DNA from: JBDTVS01 sp040007095
GTDB taxonomy: Bacteria; Acidobacteriota; Vicinamibacteria; Vicinamibacterales; CAVVIG01
Length of the DNA stretch: 7,807 nucleotides
Direction: 5' to 3'
Assembly: GCA_040007095.1 (NCBI GenBank)
Contig: JBDTVS010000068.1
Coordinates: forward strand, 1 to 7,807
Shown here: one piece after another, positions 1 to 6,236 of the stretch
Layout of the letters: every line of letters begins with the position of its first letter
Numbering within the stretch: position 1 is the stretch's first letter
Program-made: the position numbers and the translations under genes
The notes under the pieces: generated by a model
Told to the model about the DNA's origin: nothing
The model's database searches: none
Seen by the model: only the letters and a program-made list of their open reading frames with translations

Positions 1-1
1 T

Positions 2-1052
2 CATCTCGTCGGTCACCGCCGCGCTGACGAGGAGTCTCGCATAGGGCGTCTCGGGTGCATGGTAGGTCTTGTGAACCTTCGCGCCGACCCGTGTCTTGGA
101 CGCCAGCTTGAACGACGGTTGGAAGAAATTCACGAAGAGTCGAGACGCCGCGTACAGGCGCGCGAGCGCGGCAGCCGCCGCGAGCCCTTCCAACCGGCGA
201 TAGCCGACGAGCCGGCGCACGACGGAGCCATTCTTCTGCTCCACCCACGCCTGATCATTCTTGTGGTACGGGCGAGACCGCGTGCACGGAATCCCATGCG
301 TGTGGCAATAGGCCGCCACCGTCTCGTTCATGAACTCACCGCCCGTTATCGGTATCAAACCCGCGCAACGGGAACGGCATCGTCTGGCGCAATTGCTCAA
401 GCGCGGCCACGACGAGCGCGCCGTCGCGGACGACCAGGGCCACGCACTCGGTCCACCCAGAGGCCACGTCGGTCAGCGTGAGGGTGTGGACGAAGCTTCC
501 GGTCGCGGCGTCGCCGCCATGGCTCACGAGATCCGCTTCCATCTCGCCGGGCTGCGGATTCTCCCATTCCGCGAACGTGCGTACGGGCACGTTCTTCTGC
601 ACCGCGGGAACGGCCCGCCGACGCACACGCTGCCCAGCGACCGACGCGCGGGCGGGCCGCAGCATCCGATCGAGGGTCGCCGCACTGGCGGCCAACACGC
701 GCGCCCGGACCGTCACGTCCAGCGTGAGGTGGCCGTGACGCTCAAGCGCCGTCACGAGCAGCGGCAGGAGCGGCTTGAGTCGTTTCCCGCAGACCCGGTC
801 GGAGGCCTCCCACAAGAGGATGAGCGCCTCACGCACGCCTTCGTCGTAGACAGGAAGACGCGCTCGCCGGCCCGGCCTGGCGGCGACCGGCGCCGTATTG
901 AACAGGCGGATGACGTGCTTGCGGTGATAGCCGGTCACCGCTACGAATTCATTGAGGATCCGGAGTTTCTCTTCCTTCAGGCTTCCTCGATACCGCTCTC
1001 GAACCGCTTGCAGCAAATCCTGCCGGGTTGCCGTGCTGACCGTGCGTGCCAT
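2..1052 (-). pseudogene. DDE (rve-type) IS transposase, frameshifted and truncated by the window edge
   Basis: The ATG at 1052 is preceded by a strong Shine-Dalgarno, AAGGAGG (1058-1064), five bases upstream. The N-terminal part (TATRQDLLQAVRERYRG, GYHRKHVIRLF) looks helix-turn-helix-like. It is followed by an integrase-core domain with EADLVSHGG (first Asp, codon 531-533) and GFDTDNG (second Asp, codon 348-350). The frame then hits TGA at 336-338. Reading one base over restores GEFMNETVAAYC, QAWVEQKNGSVVRRLVGY (catalytic Glu, codon 239-241) and LFVNFFQPSFKL, open to the left edge. About 350 residues are visible; relatives I recall are near 400. The lesion is a one-base insertion within 339-344, between the second Asp and the Glu, so no single frame encodes the full triad. 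The family is the group often annotated only as 'integrase catalytic domain' transposase; I cannot name the IS. The transposase call is firm; loss of function is inferred. Confidence 0.88.
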
Positions 1053-1078
1053 TGTGCCCTCCTTGGGTCTGCCATAGT

Positions 1079-1121
1079 GGTAGCAGACTTCGTGAGGCAA
1101 CGACCCCCCTTCGGTAGCAGA
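1079..1121. repeat. Two 9-bp direct repeats upstream of the first transposase
   Basis: GGTAGCAGA occurs at 1079-1087 and again at 1113-1121, 34 bases apart; read with the transposase these are two TCTGCTACC copies. They lie just upstream of its ribosome-binding site. Short repeats like this near an IS end are often transposase-binding sites, which would put the element's outer end close to 1121-1135. That boundary is inference, because the other end lies outside the window. Confidence 0.4.
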
Positions 1122-1264
1122 AAGGTGAGTCAATGCGCCGGCAATTCTCATTGACGTCGCGCACTTGCCGCCCTGGTGCCGAATCGCGCCCCCGCAACCA
1201 AATGGTTTCAAGCGCTTACAGAGATCTTCTTCGCGTACCGCAGCCCGCCGGGAAGCTGAGAGGG

Positions 1265-1273
1265 TGCTACGAT
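1265..1273 (+). promoter_or_regulatory. Possible extended -10 promoter (TGCTACGAT) giving a leaderless transcript
   Basis: TGCTACGAT matches the extended -10 pattern TGnTAnnAT. It ends seven bases before the ATG of the 76-residue gene at 1281, so transcription would start at or next to the start codon. No good Shine-Dalgarno is placed for that ATG (the nearest purine run, GAGAGGG, is about 17 bases away), which fits leaderless translation. No clear -35 was found at the expected spacing. One short motif match is weak evidence. Confidence 0.35.
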
Positions 1274-1280
1274 TCCGCCC

Positions 1281-1511
1281 ATGCGGGACACCGACTACGC
1301 CAAGTTGATCTCCGAATCGATTCTTCCATTCGAGGATGGCGATGAGGCTCGCCTTGAACGAATCCTCATCAAGTCGTCGGGCAAGGAGGAGATCCGCCTA
1401 TCGTGGTGGAAGAACGGGAAAATTGTACCGCGTCCGCTGGACCTCTCGGAAGATGCGTTTTGGAAACTGATTGCGAAGGCCATTCTCGACGGTGTGCTGT
1501 GCCGTCCTTGA
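1281..1511 (+). CDS. Small conserved-looking protein, first gene of a two-gene cassette
   Basis: The product is 76 residues, soluble, with no signal peptide or membrane segment and many charged residues. A central stretch, SWWKNGKIVPRPLDL (residues 41-55), followed by an amphipathic C-terminal helix (about 57-72, EDAFWKLIAKAIL), looks like the core of a small family I cannot name. ATG at 1281 is the first possible start in this frame. The 3' end overlaps the next gene: the stop (TGA, 1509-1511) lies inside or against the next gene's start, so the two are probably translated together. In such a pair the small protein could be a regulator, inhibitor or specificity partner of the nuclease-like protein, but nothing in the sequence decides this. 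Base composition looks less GC-rich than the operon at 3517-5964, consistent with acquisition. Gene call good, function unknown. Confidence 0.75.
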   Translation: MRDTDYAKLISESILPFEDGDEARLERILIKSSGKEEIRLSWWKNGKIVPRPLDLSEDAFWKLIAKAILDGVLCRP

Positions 1512-2014
1512 CGCCGGCCACCGTTCACAGCACCCGGTCGTCACATCGGGAAGCCCTGCTTGAACACCTGTTCGCGGGCGACGTCATGAAGCACCTGTGG
1601 AAACGTGGAGACTGGCGTCTCGAGGTTCTGAAGCCACAGGTCGATGACGGGGGCTACGATCTCGTTCTTGAAGCGAACGCCGTCATCCGCCACGTCCAGC
1701 TTAAATCGTCATTCCGAGGATCGACGGTCAACAAGTTGAGCGTCAATGCCCTCCTTGCAGGAAAACCCAGTGGGTGCGTGGTGTTCATGTGGTTTGATCC
1801 GCAGACGCTAGATCTGGGTCCGTTCTTGTTCTTCGGTGGCGCACCGGGACAGCGACTCCCGGATCTGGGTCGTATGAAGATCGGCAAGCATACCAAGGCG
1901 AACGCGAAGGGCTTGAAGTCGGAGCGGCTGAACATCAGAACAGTCCCACTCTCGAAATTCGAGAAGCTGAACACCGTCGAGCAGATTGTCGGTCGGCTGT
2001 TCGGTTCTGCCTAG
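1499..2014 (+). CDS. PD-(D/E)xK nuclease-fold protein, second gene of the cassette
   Basis: The protein has 171 residues from GTG 1499. An alternative TTG at 1508 forms a TTGA overlap with the upstream stop and gives 168 residues; neither start has a clear Shine-Dalgarno, so coupling to the upstream gene is likely. Seen in order: a helix with acidic residues (REALLEHLFAG, Glu18 and Glu22), a strand (WRLEVLKPQ), DDGGYDLVLE with Asp54, then HVQLKSS with Gln67 and Lys69. Glu...Asp...QxK with this spacing is the active-site pattern of the restriction-endonuclease-like fold, in the QxK variant known from Mrr-type enzymes. The later PSGCVVFMWFDP and LGPFLFFGGAPG stretches resemble a conserved domain I remember from unnamed bacterial proteins. 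The C-terminus (TVEQIVGRLF) is a helix. No DNA-binding or motor domain is attached, so it could be a nuclease needing a partner or an inactive fold. Fold assignment is inferred from motifs; function is unknown. Confidence 0.75.
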   Translation: MPSLTPATVHSTRSSHREALLEHLFAGDVMKHLWKRGDWRLEVLKPQVDDGGYDLVLEANAVIRHVQLKSSFRGSTVNKLSVNALLAGKPSGCVVFMWFDPQTLDLGPFLFFGGAPGQRLPDLGRMKIGKHTKANAKGLKSERLNIRTVPLSKFEKLNTVEQIVGRLFGSA

Positions 2015-2078
2015 CCTTTCCTGATCGCAGCTATCGGAGGGAAGCGAAGCGAAATGCTCATGCCACCGCGTCATCTGT

Positions 2079-2149
2079 CACCTAACCGCCCCGCCGTTGG
2101 GCAATCGTCGGCTCGTCAGCCCGACGACGTTGCGGCGAGGTTGGCGGTG
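2079..2149. repeat. 71-base imperfect inverted repeat, weakly integron attC-like
   Basis: Outer arms CACCTAACC (2079-2087) and GGTTGGCGGTG (2139-2149) pair with two one-base bulges. Inside them GCC (2093-2095) pairs GGC (2134-2136), GCAA (2101-2104) pairs TTGC (2130-2133), and CGTCGGCT (2106-2113) pairs AGCCCGACG (2118-2126) with one bulged C around a CGTC loop. The length, bulges and unpaired internal bases, and the position 65 bases after a cassette-like gene pair, resemble an integron attC site. ACCTAAC fits the left consensus RYYYAAC, but the right arm GTTGGCG misses GTTRRRY and no second site was seen. It could equally be a subterminal end of the following IS or a transcription terminator lacking a T run. 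Confidence 0.4.
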
Positions 2150-2303
2150 CTCGTTGCTGGCTGGCCGCATCAGACCGGGCGTGATTGCGTCGGCGATTCA
2201 AGATACCGGCGACCTGTGCGTCTCGAATTGCCAATTGTCGCGCTGATTCCCGGACCGAGCAACGTTGCACGGCACGCGCCGCCTGCCCTACGCTGAGGCG
2301 CGC

Positions 2304-3396
2304 ATGAAGGACCTGCTGCTCACCCTGCTGCACCTCGCCGTCGTGACCGCGAAGCTGTGTGGCCCTGGTGGCGTGCGAGCGGTGATTGCCGAAAATCTCG
2401 TGATCAAGCAGCAATTGATCGTCCTGCGCCGTACTCGTCGGCGGGCGCCCAGTCTGACACTGCGCGACCGGCTCCTCTGCGGATTCGCGTCGCTTTTCCT
2501 TCGCGCCGGACGCATCCGAAAGGTTGCCATCGCCATACGTCCTTCAACACTCCTGGCGTTCCATCAGGCCTTGGTGCGTCGCAAAATACCGCCGGCTGTT
2601 CTCGTCAATCTCACGCCCGAAGAAGCCCGGACCGAAAGGGCCGGACGATGCCCTCATCCAAGCCATTGTCGAGCTCAAGTCGCGCAATCCTCGGTTCGGC
2701 TGTCCACGGATCGCGTTGATCATTTCGCGGACATTTGGGATCGACCTCGACAAGAACGTCGTGCACCGCGTCCTGACGAAACACTATCGCCCGGTTCCCG
2801 GCAGAACCGGACCCTCGTGGTTGGCGTTCATCGGACACACGGCAAACAGCCTCTGGAGCGTCGACCTCTTTCGCTGTGAGTCGATCGTGCTCCGGAGCTA
2901 CTGGGTACTCGTGGTCATGGACCAGTGCACCCGTCGCCTGGTCGGGTTCGGCGTTCAGTGCGGCGCCGTCACAGGCGCCGACGCGTGCCGCATGTTCAAT
3001 ACGGCCATTTACAGGCAGGGCGTGCCCCGACATCTCAGTACCGATCATGATCCGGTGTTTGAGGCGCACTGCTGGGCGGCGAATCTTCGGATTTTGGAGA
3101 TCGACGAGATCAAGACGGTGCCGCATGTGCCCGTGTCGCACCCGTTCGTCGAGCGTCTGATTGGGACGGTGCGTCGAGAATTTCTCGATCAGGTGCTGTT
3201 TTGGAACGCGCGTGATCTGGAACGCAAGCTGGCCGAGTTCCAGGTCTACTACAACGCCGCACGCCGTCATGCATCATTGGATGGCCACACGCCACTGAGT
3301 TTTGGCGCTGGAGGCACCGTCGCCACCGCCGATCTGCGCCACGTGCGTTGGGTCTCCCATTGCAGGGACCTCGTCCAACTCCCCGTCGCTGCGTGA
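2304..3396 (+). pseudogene. Integrase-core (IS481/IS3-like DDE) transposase with one frameshift
   Basis: ATG 2304 has a modest GAGG upstream (2295-2298). The first frame gives MKDLLLTLLHLAVV, ENLVIKQQLIVLRR and STLLAFHQALVRRK. The A run at 2583-2586 then shifts the reading, and the remainder (YRRLFSS... to the stop at 3396) continues one base over. Together they form about 363 residues, the length expected for this transposase group. The second part has a small helical DNA-binding region (KSRNPRFGCPRIALII) and the full DDE triad: Asp in LWSVDLF (codon 2863), Asp in STDHDP (codon 3043) and Glu in FVERLIGTVRREFL (codon 3151). Joining the halves needs a +1 step, unlike the usual -1 programmed shift of IS3 elements, so a one-base insertion (AAA to AAAA) is the simpler reading. 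Ends of the element were not identified. It is unrelated to the transposases at either end of the window. Confidence 0.88.
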
Positions 3397-3516
3397 CCAC
3401 GAATTCGGGATCCCACACCCCACGATTCCTGATGCTCTCACGTCATGACCGACGCCAGCGGCGACACGGCACTGCCGGCGAGGAGCCGCGCCAACCTCAT
3501 CGCCTTCGCCTACTTC

Positions 3517-3900
3517 TTACGGCGCCGCCGGACGCTCGCCGAGAGTCCGGCCGTCCGGCAAGGTAATTGAGACAAAGAGGCCGCCGGGCTCGCCGCTCTT
3601 GAACGGCCGCAGCGTGACCGTCACCTTCTCGCCGACCTTCACGGAACTGGACTTCCAGCCCGCGCGGATCAGAAACGCCGGCGAGGTCATCTCGACAGAC
3701 CACGTGCTCGCGCCGCCTTTGTCGTTCGGCACGTCGAGGTCGATCCAGGAGTGGGGATTGGTCCAGCGGAACTCCTTGACGACACCGCTGACCGTCTGCG
3801 ATTTGGTGCGGTCGATCCCTGCGGCTGAGTGGTGCGCCAGGGCCGTCGCGGCCGTCCCAAGCATCATCGCCACCGCGCATCCGATGATTGAACCCTTCAT
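3517..3900 (-). CDS. Secreted DUF6152-family protein (last gene of operon)
   Basis: The product is 127 residues. ATG at 3900 overlaps the upstream gene's TGA as ATGA, with GGGAGGG as ribosome-binding site inside that gene. Residues 1-22 form a signal peptide ending in ALA, so the mature protein probably starts at His23 with HHSAAG. The family's marks follow: FRWTNPHSWIDLDV (45-58, His50), TWSVEM, RAGWKSSSVKVGEKV and FKSGEPGG (100-107). No membrane anchor or lipobox is apparent, so it should be periplasmic or exported. It is a clear paralogue of the first gene of the operon (5524-5964). DUF6152 has no function known to me. Consecutive N-terminal histidines plus the invariant-looking NPH histidine suggest metal binding, which is inference. 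No obvious terminator follows before the IS gene that ends at 3396; the intervening 120 bases hold nothing I recognise. Confidence 0.85.
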   Translation of the reverse strand: MKGSIIGCAVAMMLGTAATALAHHSAAGIDRTKSQTVSGVVKEFRWTNPHSWIDLDVPNDKGGASTWSVEMTSPAFLIRAGWKSSSVKVGEKVTVTLRPFKSGEPGGLFVSITLPDGRTLGERPAAP

Positions 3901-4718
3901 TCGCGTCCCTCCCGAATGTTTTCTTTCGACCGCGTACTGGGCATGTGGTCGTTGAGGTCCGGGAAACACGTCACCTCGGCGATGTCGCGATCGTCGACGC
4001 GCCTCCACCGCTTGGTCCACTTCCACTCGCCTTCCCAGCTCTTCGGATCCGTCGCGGCGAACTCGATCTCGAGGTCTTGCCCGTTGTTGATCTGACGAAT
4101 GCGCTCGACCATGTGCATGGCGTCGCTAATCGGAATTCCGGAGTCGAGCCAGTGGTGATGGCCGACGAAGTACTTCGTATCAACGACGAGCGTGTCGCCT
4201 TCCCAGCGTCCGATCGATTCGCCGTTGAAGCTGGCGACGACGAGGTCGGGGTCGGAGTGAGGACGGCCGTCCAGGTAGATGACGCGCAGGCTGTTCATGA
4301 ACTCGCTGGTCATGAAGATGACGGTCGGCAACTGGACCATGGCGATCGGCCACACGCGCGTCATGATCACCGGCAGTCCCGCCGGCCAGCACTGACCGAT
4401 GTCGTCGCGGTACACGTTGCCGTCCGCCTGCGCCTTGCGCGCGGCCTCGAAGTGCACCTGCGCAGCCGGGGTCAGCTTGAACCCGGCGGGCGGCGAAAAC
4501 CTGAACGAGTTGTTCTGCCCACCACCATGGAGCCACAGCCCGGTGAGGTTGAAGGGGGGCGCGGGGCGAAGCTTCGCGAGATTGGCCGGCGCCAGGGCGC
4601 CAAGCGGCATGGCCGGCGCCGCTGGTGCGGCCGGTGCGGCGGCCGGCGTCTGGGCGCCCACGAAGACCGGAGCCGCAAGTACCACGAGCGTGGCCGCAAT
4701 TGTCTGACGTATCGTCAT
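3897..4718 (-). CDS. Secreted protein with GRWEGDTLVVDT motif (third gene of operon)
   Basis: The product is 273 residues from ATG 4718, with AGGAG four bases upstream, nine bases after the stop of the previous gene. Residues 1-22 form a signal peptide (cleavage likely after VGA), followed by an Ala/Pro-rich linker to about residue 56. The globular part has FNLTGLWLHGGG, DDIGQCWPAGLP (Cys110), PTVIFMTSEF, LRVIYLDGRPHSDPD, SIGRWEGDTLVVDT (169-181), a HHH run (187-189) and EVTCFPD (Cys251). The two cysteines sit at the same places as those of the neighbouring paralogue (4727-5527), suggesting a conserved disulfide in an exported beta-rich domain. This kind of protein is familiar from acidobacterial genomes but I know of no characterised member. 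Its 3' end overlaps the downstream DUF6152 gene by four bases, so the two are probably made together. Confidence 0.85.
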   Translation of the reverse strand: MTIRQTIAATLVVLAAPVFVGAQTPAAAPAAPAAPAMPLGALAPANLAKLRPAPPFNLTGLWLHGGGQNNSFRFSPPAGFKLTPAAQVHFEAARKAQADGNVYRDDIGQCWPAGLPVIMTRVWPIAMVQLPTVIFMTSEFMNSLRVIYLDGRPHSDPDLVVASFNGESIGRWEGDTLVVDTKYFVGHHHWLDSGIPISDAMHMVERIRQINNGQDLEIEFAATDPKSWEGEWKWTKRWRRVDDRDIAEVTCFPDLNDHMPSTRSKENIREGRE

Positions 4719-4726
4719 CACACTCC

Positions 4727-5527
4727 TCACTGCCCGACTTTGCCGGGCAGCCTCATCCTGACCTTGCCCTCCGCATCCACGTACTCGCGATTGTTCTCGC
4801 ACACGAACTCGACCATCTCGTAGTCGGGCAACCGTCGATACGCGCGGGTGTAGGTGACCGGCTTCTCCAGCACGACCGGATCCTGGATCGTGATTTCGTC
4901 GAACAGCACGTCAGCCGCCATCAGTTTGAAGCGCTCCGTGATGCGCATCTGGCGACTGTGCGGCATGCTGTTGTAGCCCGGCACCGACTCCTTGATCCCG
5001 ACCGTGTCGACGACCAGCGTCTCACCCTCCCACCGGCCGACCGAGTGCCCGTAGTAGCCGGGCGGCACGTCGTCAATCGGTTCCTGCGCTCGGTTGAGAT
5101 AGATGCGGCGGACCTCGCTGAAAGCTTCCGCGATGATCGTCACCTGGCCAGGTGTCTGGAGGATCTCCATGGGATAGGTGGCCACGGCCATCATCCGCGG
5201 CATGCCGTAGGGCGAACAGAGCATGCCGGCGCTCGGCAGCGGTTCGCCGCGTCTGGTGGCTTCGGCATCCGCGGCACGACGCGCCTCGAAGGCCTTGGCA
5301 TACTCGGGCTTGAGGACCAGTGGGCCCGCGGGAGGCGGTGCGAGCTTCGCATCGGCGCCCCGGCCACTCGAAGGCGCCCACGACCCCATCAAGTTCGGCA
5401 CACCTGATGGCGCCTGCTGGATCGCTCTCGCGGAAGGCAACGGAGCGGCCGACGACGCGCCGCCTGAGAGCGGCGCCCACACCAACCCTGCCGCCAGCAC
5501 GACGACCGCACAGACCCGCATCCTCAC
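4727..5527 (-). CDS. Secreted protein with GRWEGETLVVDT motif (second gene of operon)
   Basis: The product is 266 residues from GTG 5527, which overlaps the preceding stop as GTGA and has GGTGAG six bases upstream; an ATG two codons later (5521) is an alternative. An N-terminal signal peptide (about 1-27, VCAVVVLAAGLVWAPL then GGASSA) is followed by NLMGSWAPSSG, a helical charged stretch (EYAKAFEARRAADAEA, 75-90), MLCSPYGMPRMM (Cys104), YPMEILQTPGQVTII, VRRIYLN, GHSVGRWEGETLVVDT (160-175), MPHSRQMRITERF (188-200) and VEFVCENN (Cys243). The order of motifs and both cysteines matches the next gene (3897-4718), so the two are diverged paralogues. The family is abundant in soil acidobacteria by memory; its role is unknown. 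It is likely periplasmic and co-expressed with the two flanking DUF6152 genes. Confidence 0.85.
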   Translation of the reverse strand: MRMRVCAVVVLAAGLVWAPLSGGASSAAPLPSARAIQQAPSGVPNLMGSWAPSSGRGADAKLAPPPAGPLVLKPEYAKAFEARRAADAEATRRGEPLPSAGMLCSPYGMPRMMAVATYPMEILQTPGQVTIIAEAFSEVRRIYLNRAQEPIDDVPPGYYGHSVGRWEGETLVVDTVGIKESVPGYNSMPHSRQMRITERFKLMAADVLFDEITIQDPVVLEKPVTYTRAYRRLPDYEMVEFVCENNREYVDAEGKVRMRLPGKVGQ

Positions 5528-5964
5528 GGCTGTCTCACCGCTCCAGTTGCAGGCGCGCCCGTGGCTGGCGCCGCCCCACCATTACTCAAGACACGGCCGT
5601 CCGCTAATGTGACGCGGCTGAGCAGGCACCCGGGTTCGCCGCTTTTGAGCGGGCTCACAACAGCCGATACCTTGTCGCCAAACTTCAGCGTGCTGAACTT
5701 CCACCCGGCGCGCTGGAGGATGCTCGGGCTTCCCAACTCGATGCTCCAATGCCGTGGGCCACCGGGGCCATCCGTGACGTCGACCTCGATATAGGCGTGA
5801 GGGTTGGTCCACTCGAAGGCGGTGACCACGCCCTGCAGCGTGACCGGCTTGCTCATGTCAAACATCGCGAAGGAGTGATGGGCCAGAACGGCGGAAGTCC
5901 CAAAGAGCAGGACTCCACAGGCAGCCATCAGAGGGAGAGCGCCAACGCGTACAGTCTTCCGCAT
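5524..5964 (-). CDS. Secreted DUF6152-family protein (first gene of operon)
   Basis: The product is 146 residues from ATG 5964, which has GGAG four bases upstream; an in-frame TTG at 5988 is less likely because it adds residues before the signal peptide. Residues 1-28 are a signal peptide ending AVLA, so the mature chain should start at His29 (HHSFAMFD). DUF6152 marks follow: LQGVVTAFEWTNPHAYIEVDV (His56), HWSIEL, RAGWKFSTLKFGDKV and LKSGEPG (106-112), then an Ala/Pro/Gly-rich tail. Cys16 lies in the signal peptide but the lipobox is poor (LMAAC), so a lipoprotein is not favoured. The start context GGAGTGTGATG is identical to that of the third operon gene. It overlaps the next gene as GTGA. 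No convincing promoter was found in the 270 bases upstream. Confidence 0.85.
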   Translation of the reverse strand: MRKTVRVGALPLMAACGVLLFGTSAVLAHHSFAMFDMSKPVTLQGVVTAFEWTNPHAYIEVDVTDGPGGPRHWSIELGSPSILQRAGWKFSTLKFGDKVSAVVSPLKSGEPGCLLSRVTLADGRVLSNGGAAPATGAPATGAVRQP

Positions 5965-6236
5965 CACACTCCGGGTCGTTGTCGCCAAGACACCGCTTCC
6001 GCAATCAACGCGCTGGACCTCAGGTCAGGCGCATCACCGCTGTCTCCTCCGGGGCGCCGAGCGTCGCCCAGATACTGCCTCCACCGCGGCTCGTGACGCA
6101 ACAAGATTTTCGATCGTCGCGCGCGATTTCTGACGATAGATGCTATGTAGGCACCGACTAGGCGGCTGAAGAGTACGGGCCGCCGCGTTAAGTTTCCCGC
6201 CATGTGCTCGTTGGGCACAACAAGGAGAGAGCTGGT
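5965..6236. other. Intergenic region shared by the operon's upstream side and the IS110 left flank
   Basis: No gene of convincing quality lies here. On the minus strand it should hold the promoter of the secreted-protein operon, but no clear -35/-10 pair was found. On the plus strand the part next to the transposase holds its ribosome-binding site AAGGAG (6222-6227, nine bases before ATG 6237) and a -10-like TGCTATGTA (6141-6149). ACGGGCCGC (6175-6183) pairs, with one mismatch, with GCAGCCCGT at 7756-7764 and may be a short subterminal inverted repeat of the IS110 element. Confidence 0.4.

Noticed and set aside
330..1154. Long plus-strand open frame (274 codons) opposite the first transposase
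   Set aside because: It is the complement of a clearly recognisable transposase, rich in Arg/Pro/His as expected from an antisense GC-rich frame, and shows no family motif.
2611..3270. Long minus-strand open frame opposite the second transposase
   Set aside because: Antisense shadow; the plus strand carries an unmistakable integrase core with all three acidic residues.
3403..3415. Adjacent EcoRI-like and BamHI-like sites (GAATTC then GGATCC), resembling a cloning polylinker
   Set aside because: A similar pair occurs at 945-960 within transposase coding sequence, and no vector sequence surrounds either; chance is sufficient.
3397..3516. Intrinsic terminator between the second transposase and the operon
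   Set aside because: Only short GC palindromes without a T run on either strand; nothing that supports a terminator call.
3888..4823. Plus-strand open frame of 311 codons opposite the secreted protein genes
   Set aside because: Composition is typical of an antisense frame; the minus-strand genes have signal peptides, ribosome-binding sites, overlaps and paralogous motifs.
4625..5407. Plus-strand open frame of 260 codons opposite the second operon gene
   Set aside because: Antisense shadow, His/Arg-rich and without recognisable domain, conflicting with a well-supported minus-strand gene.
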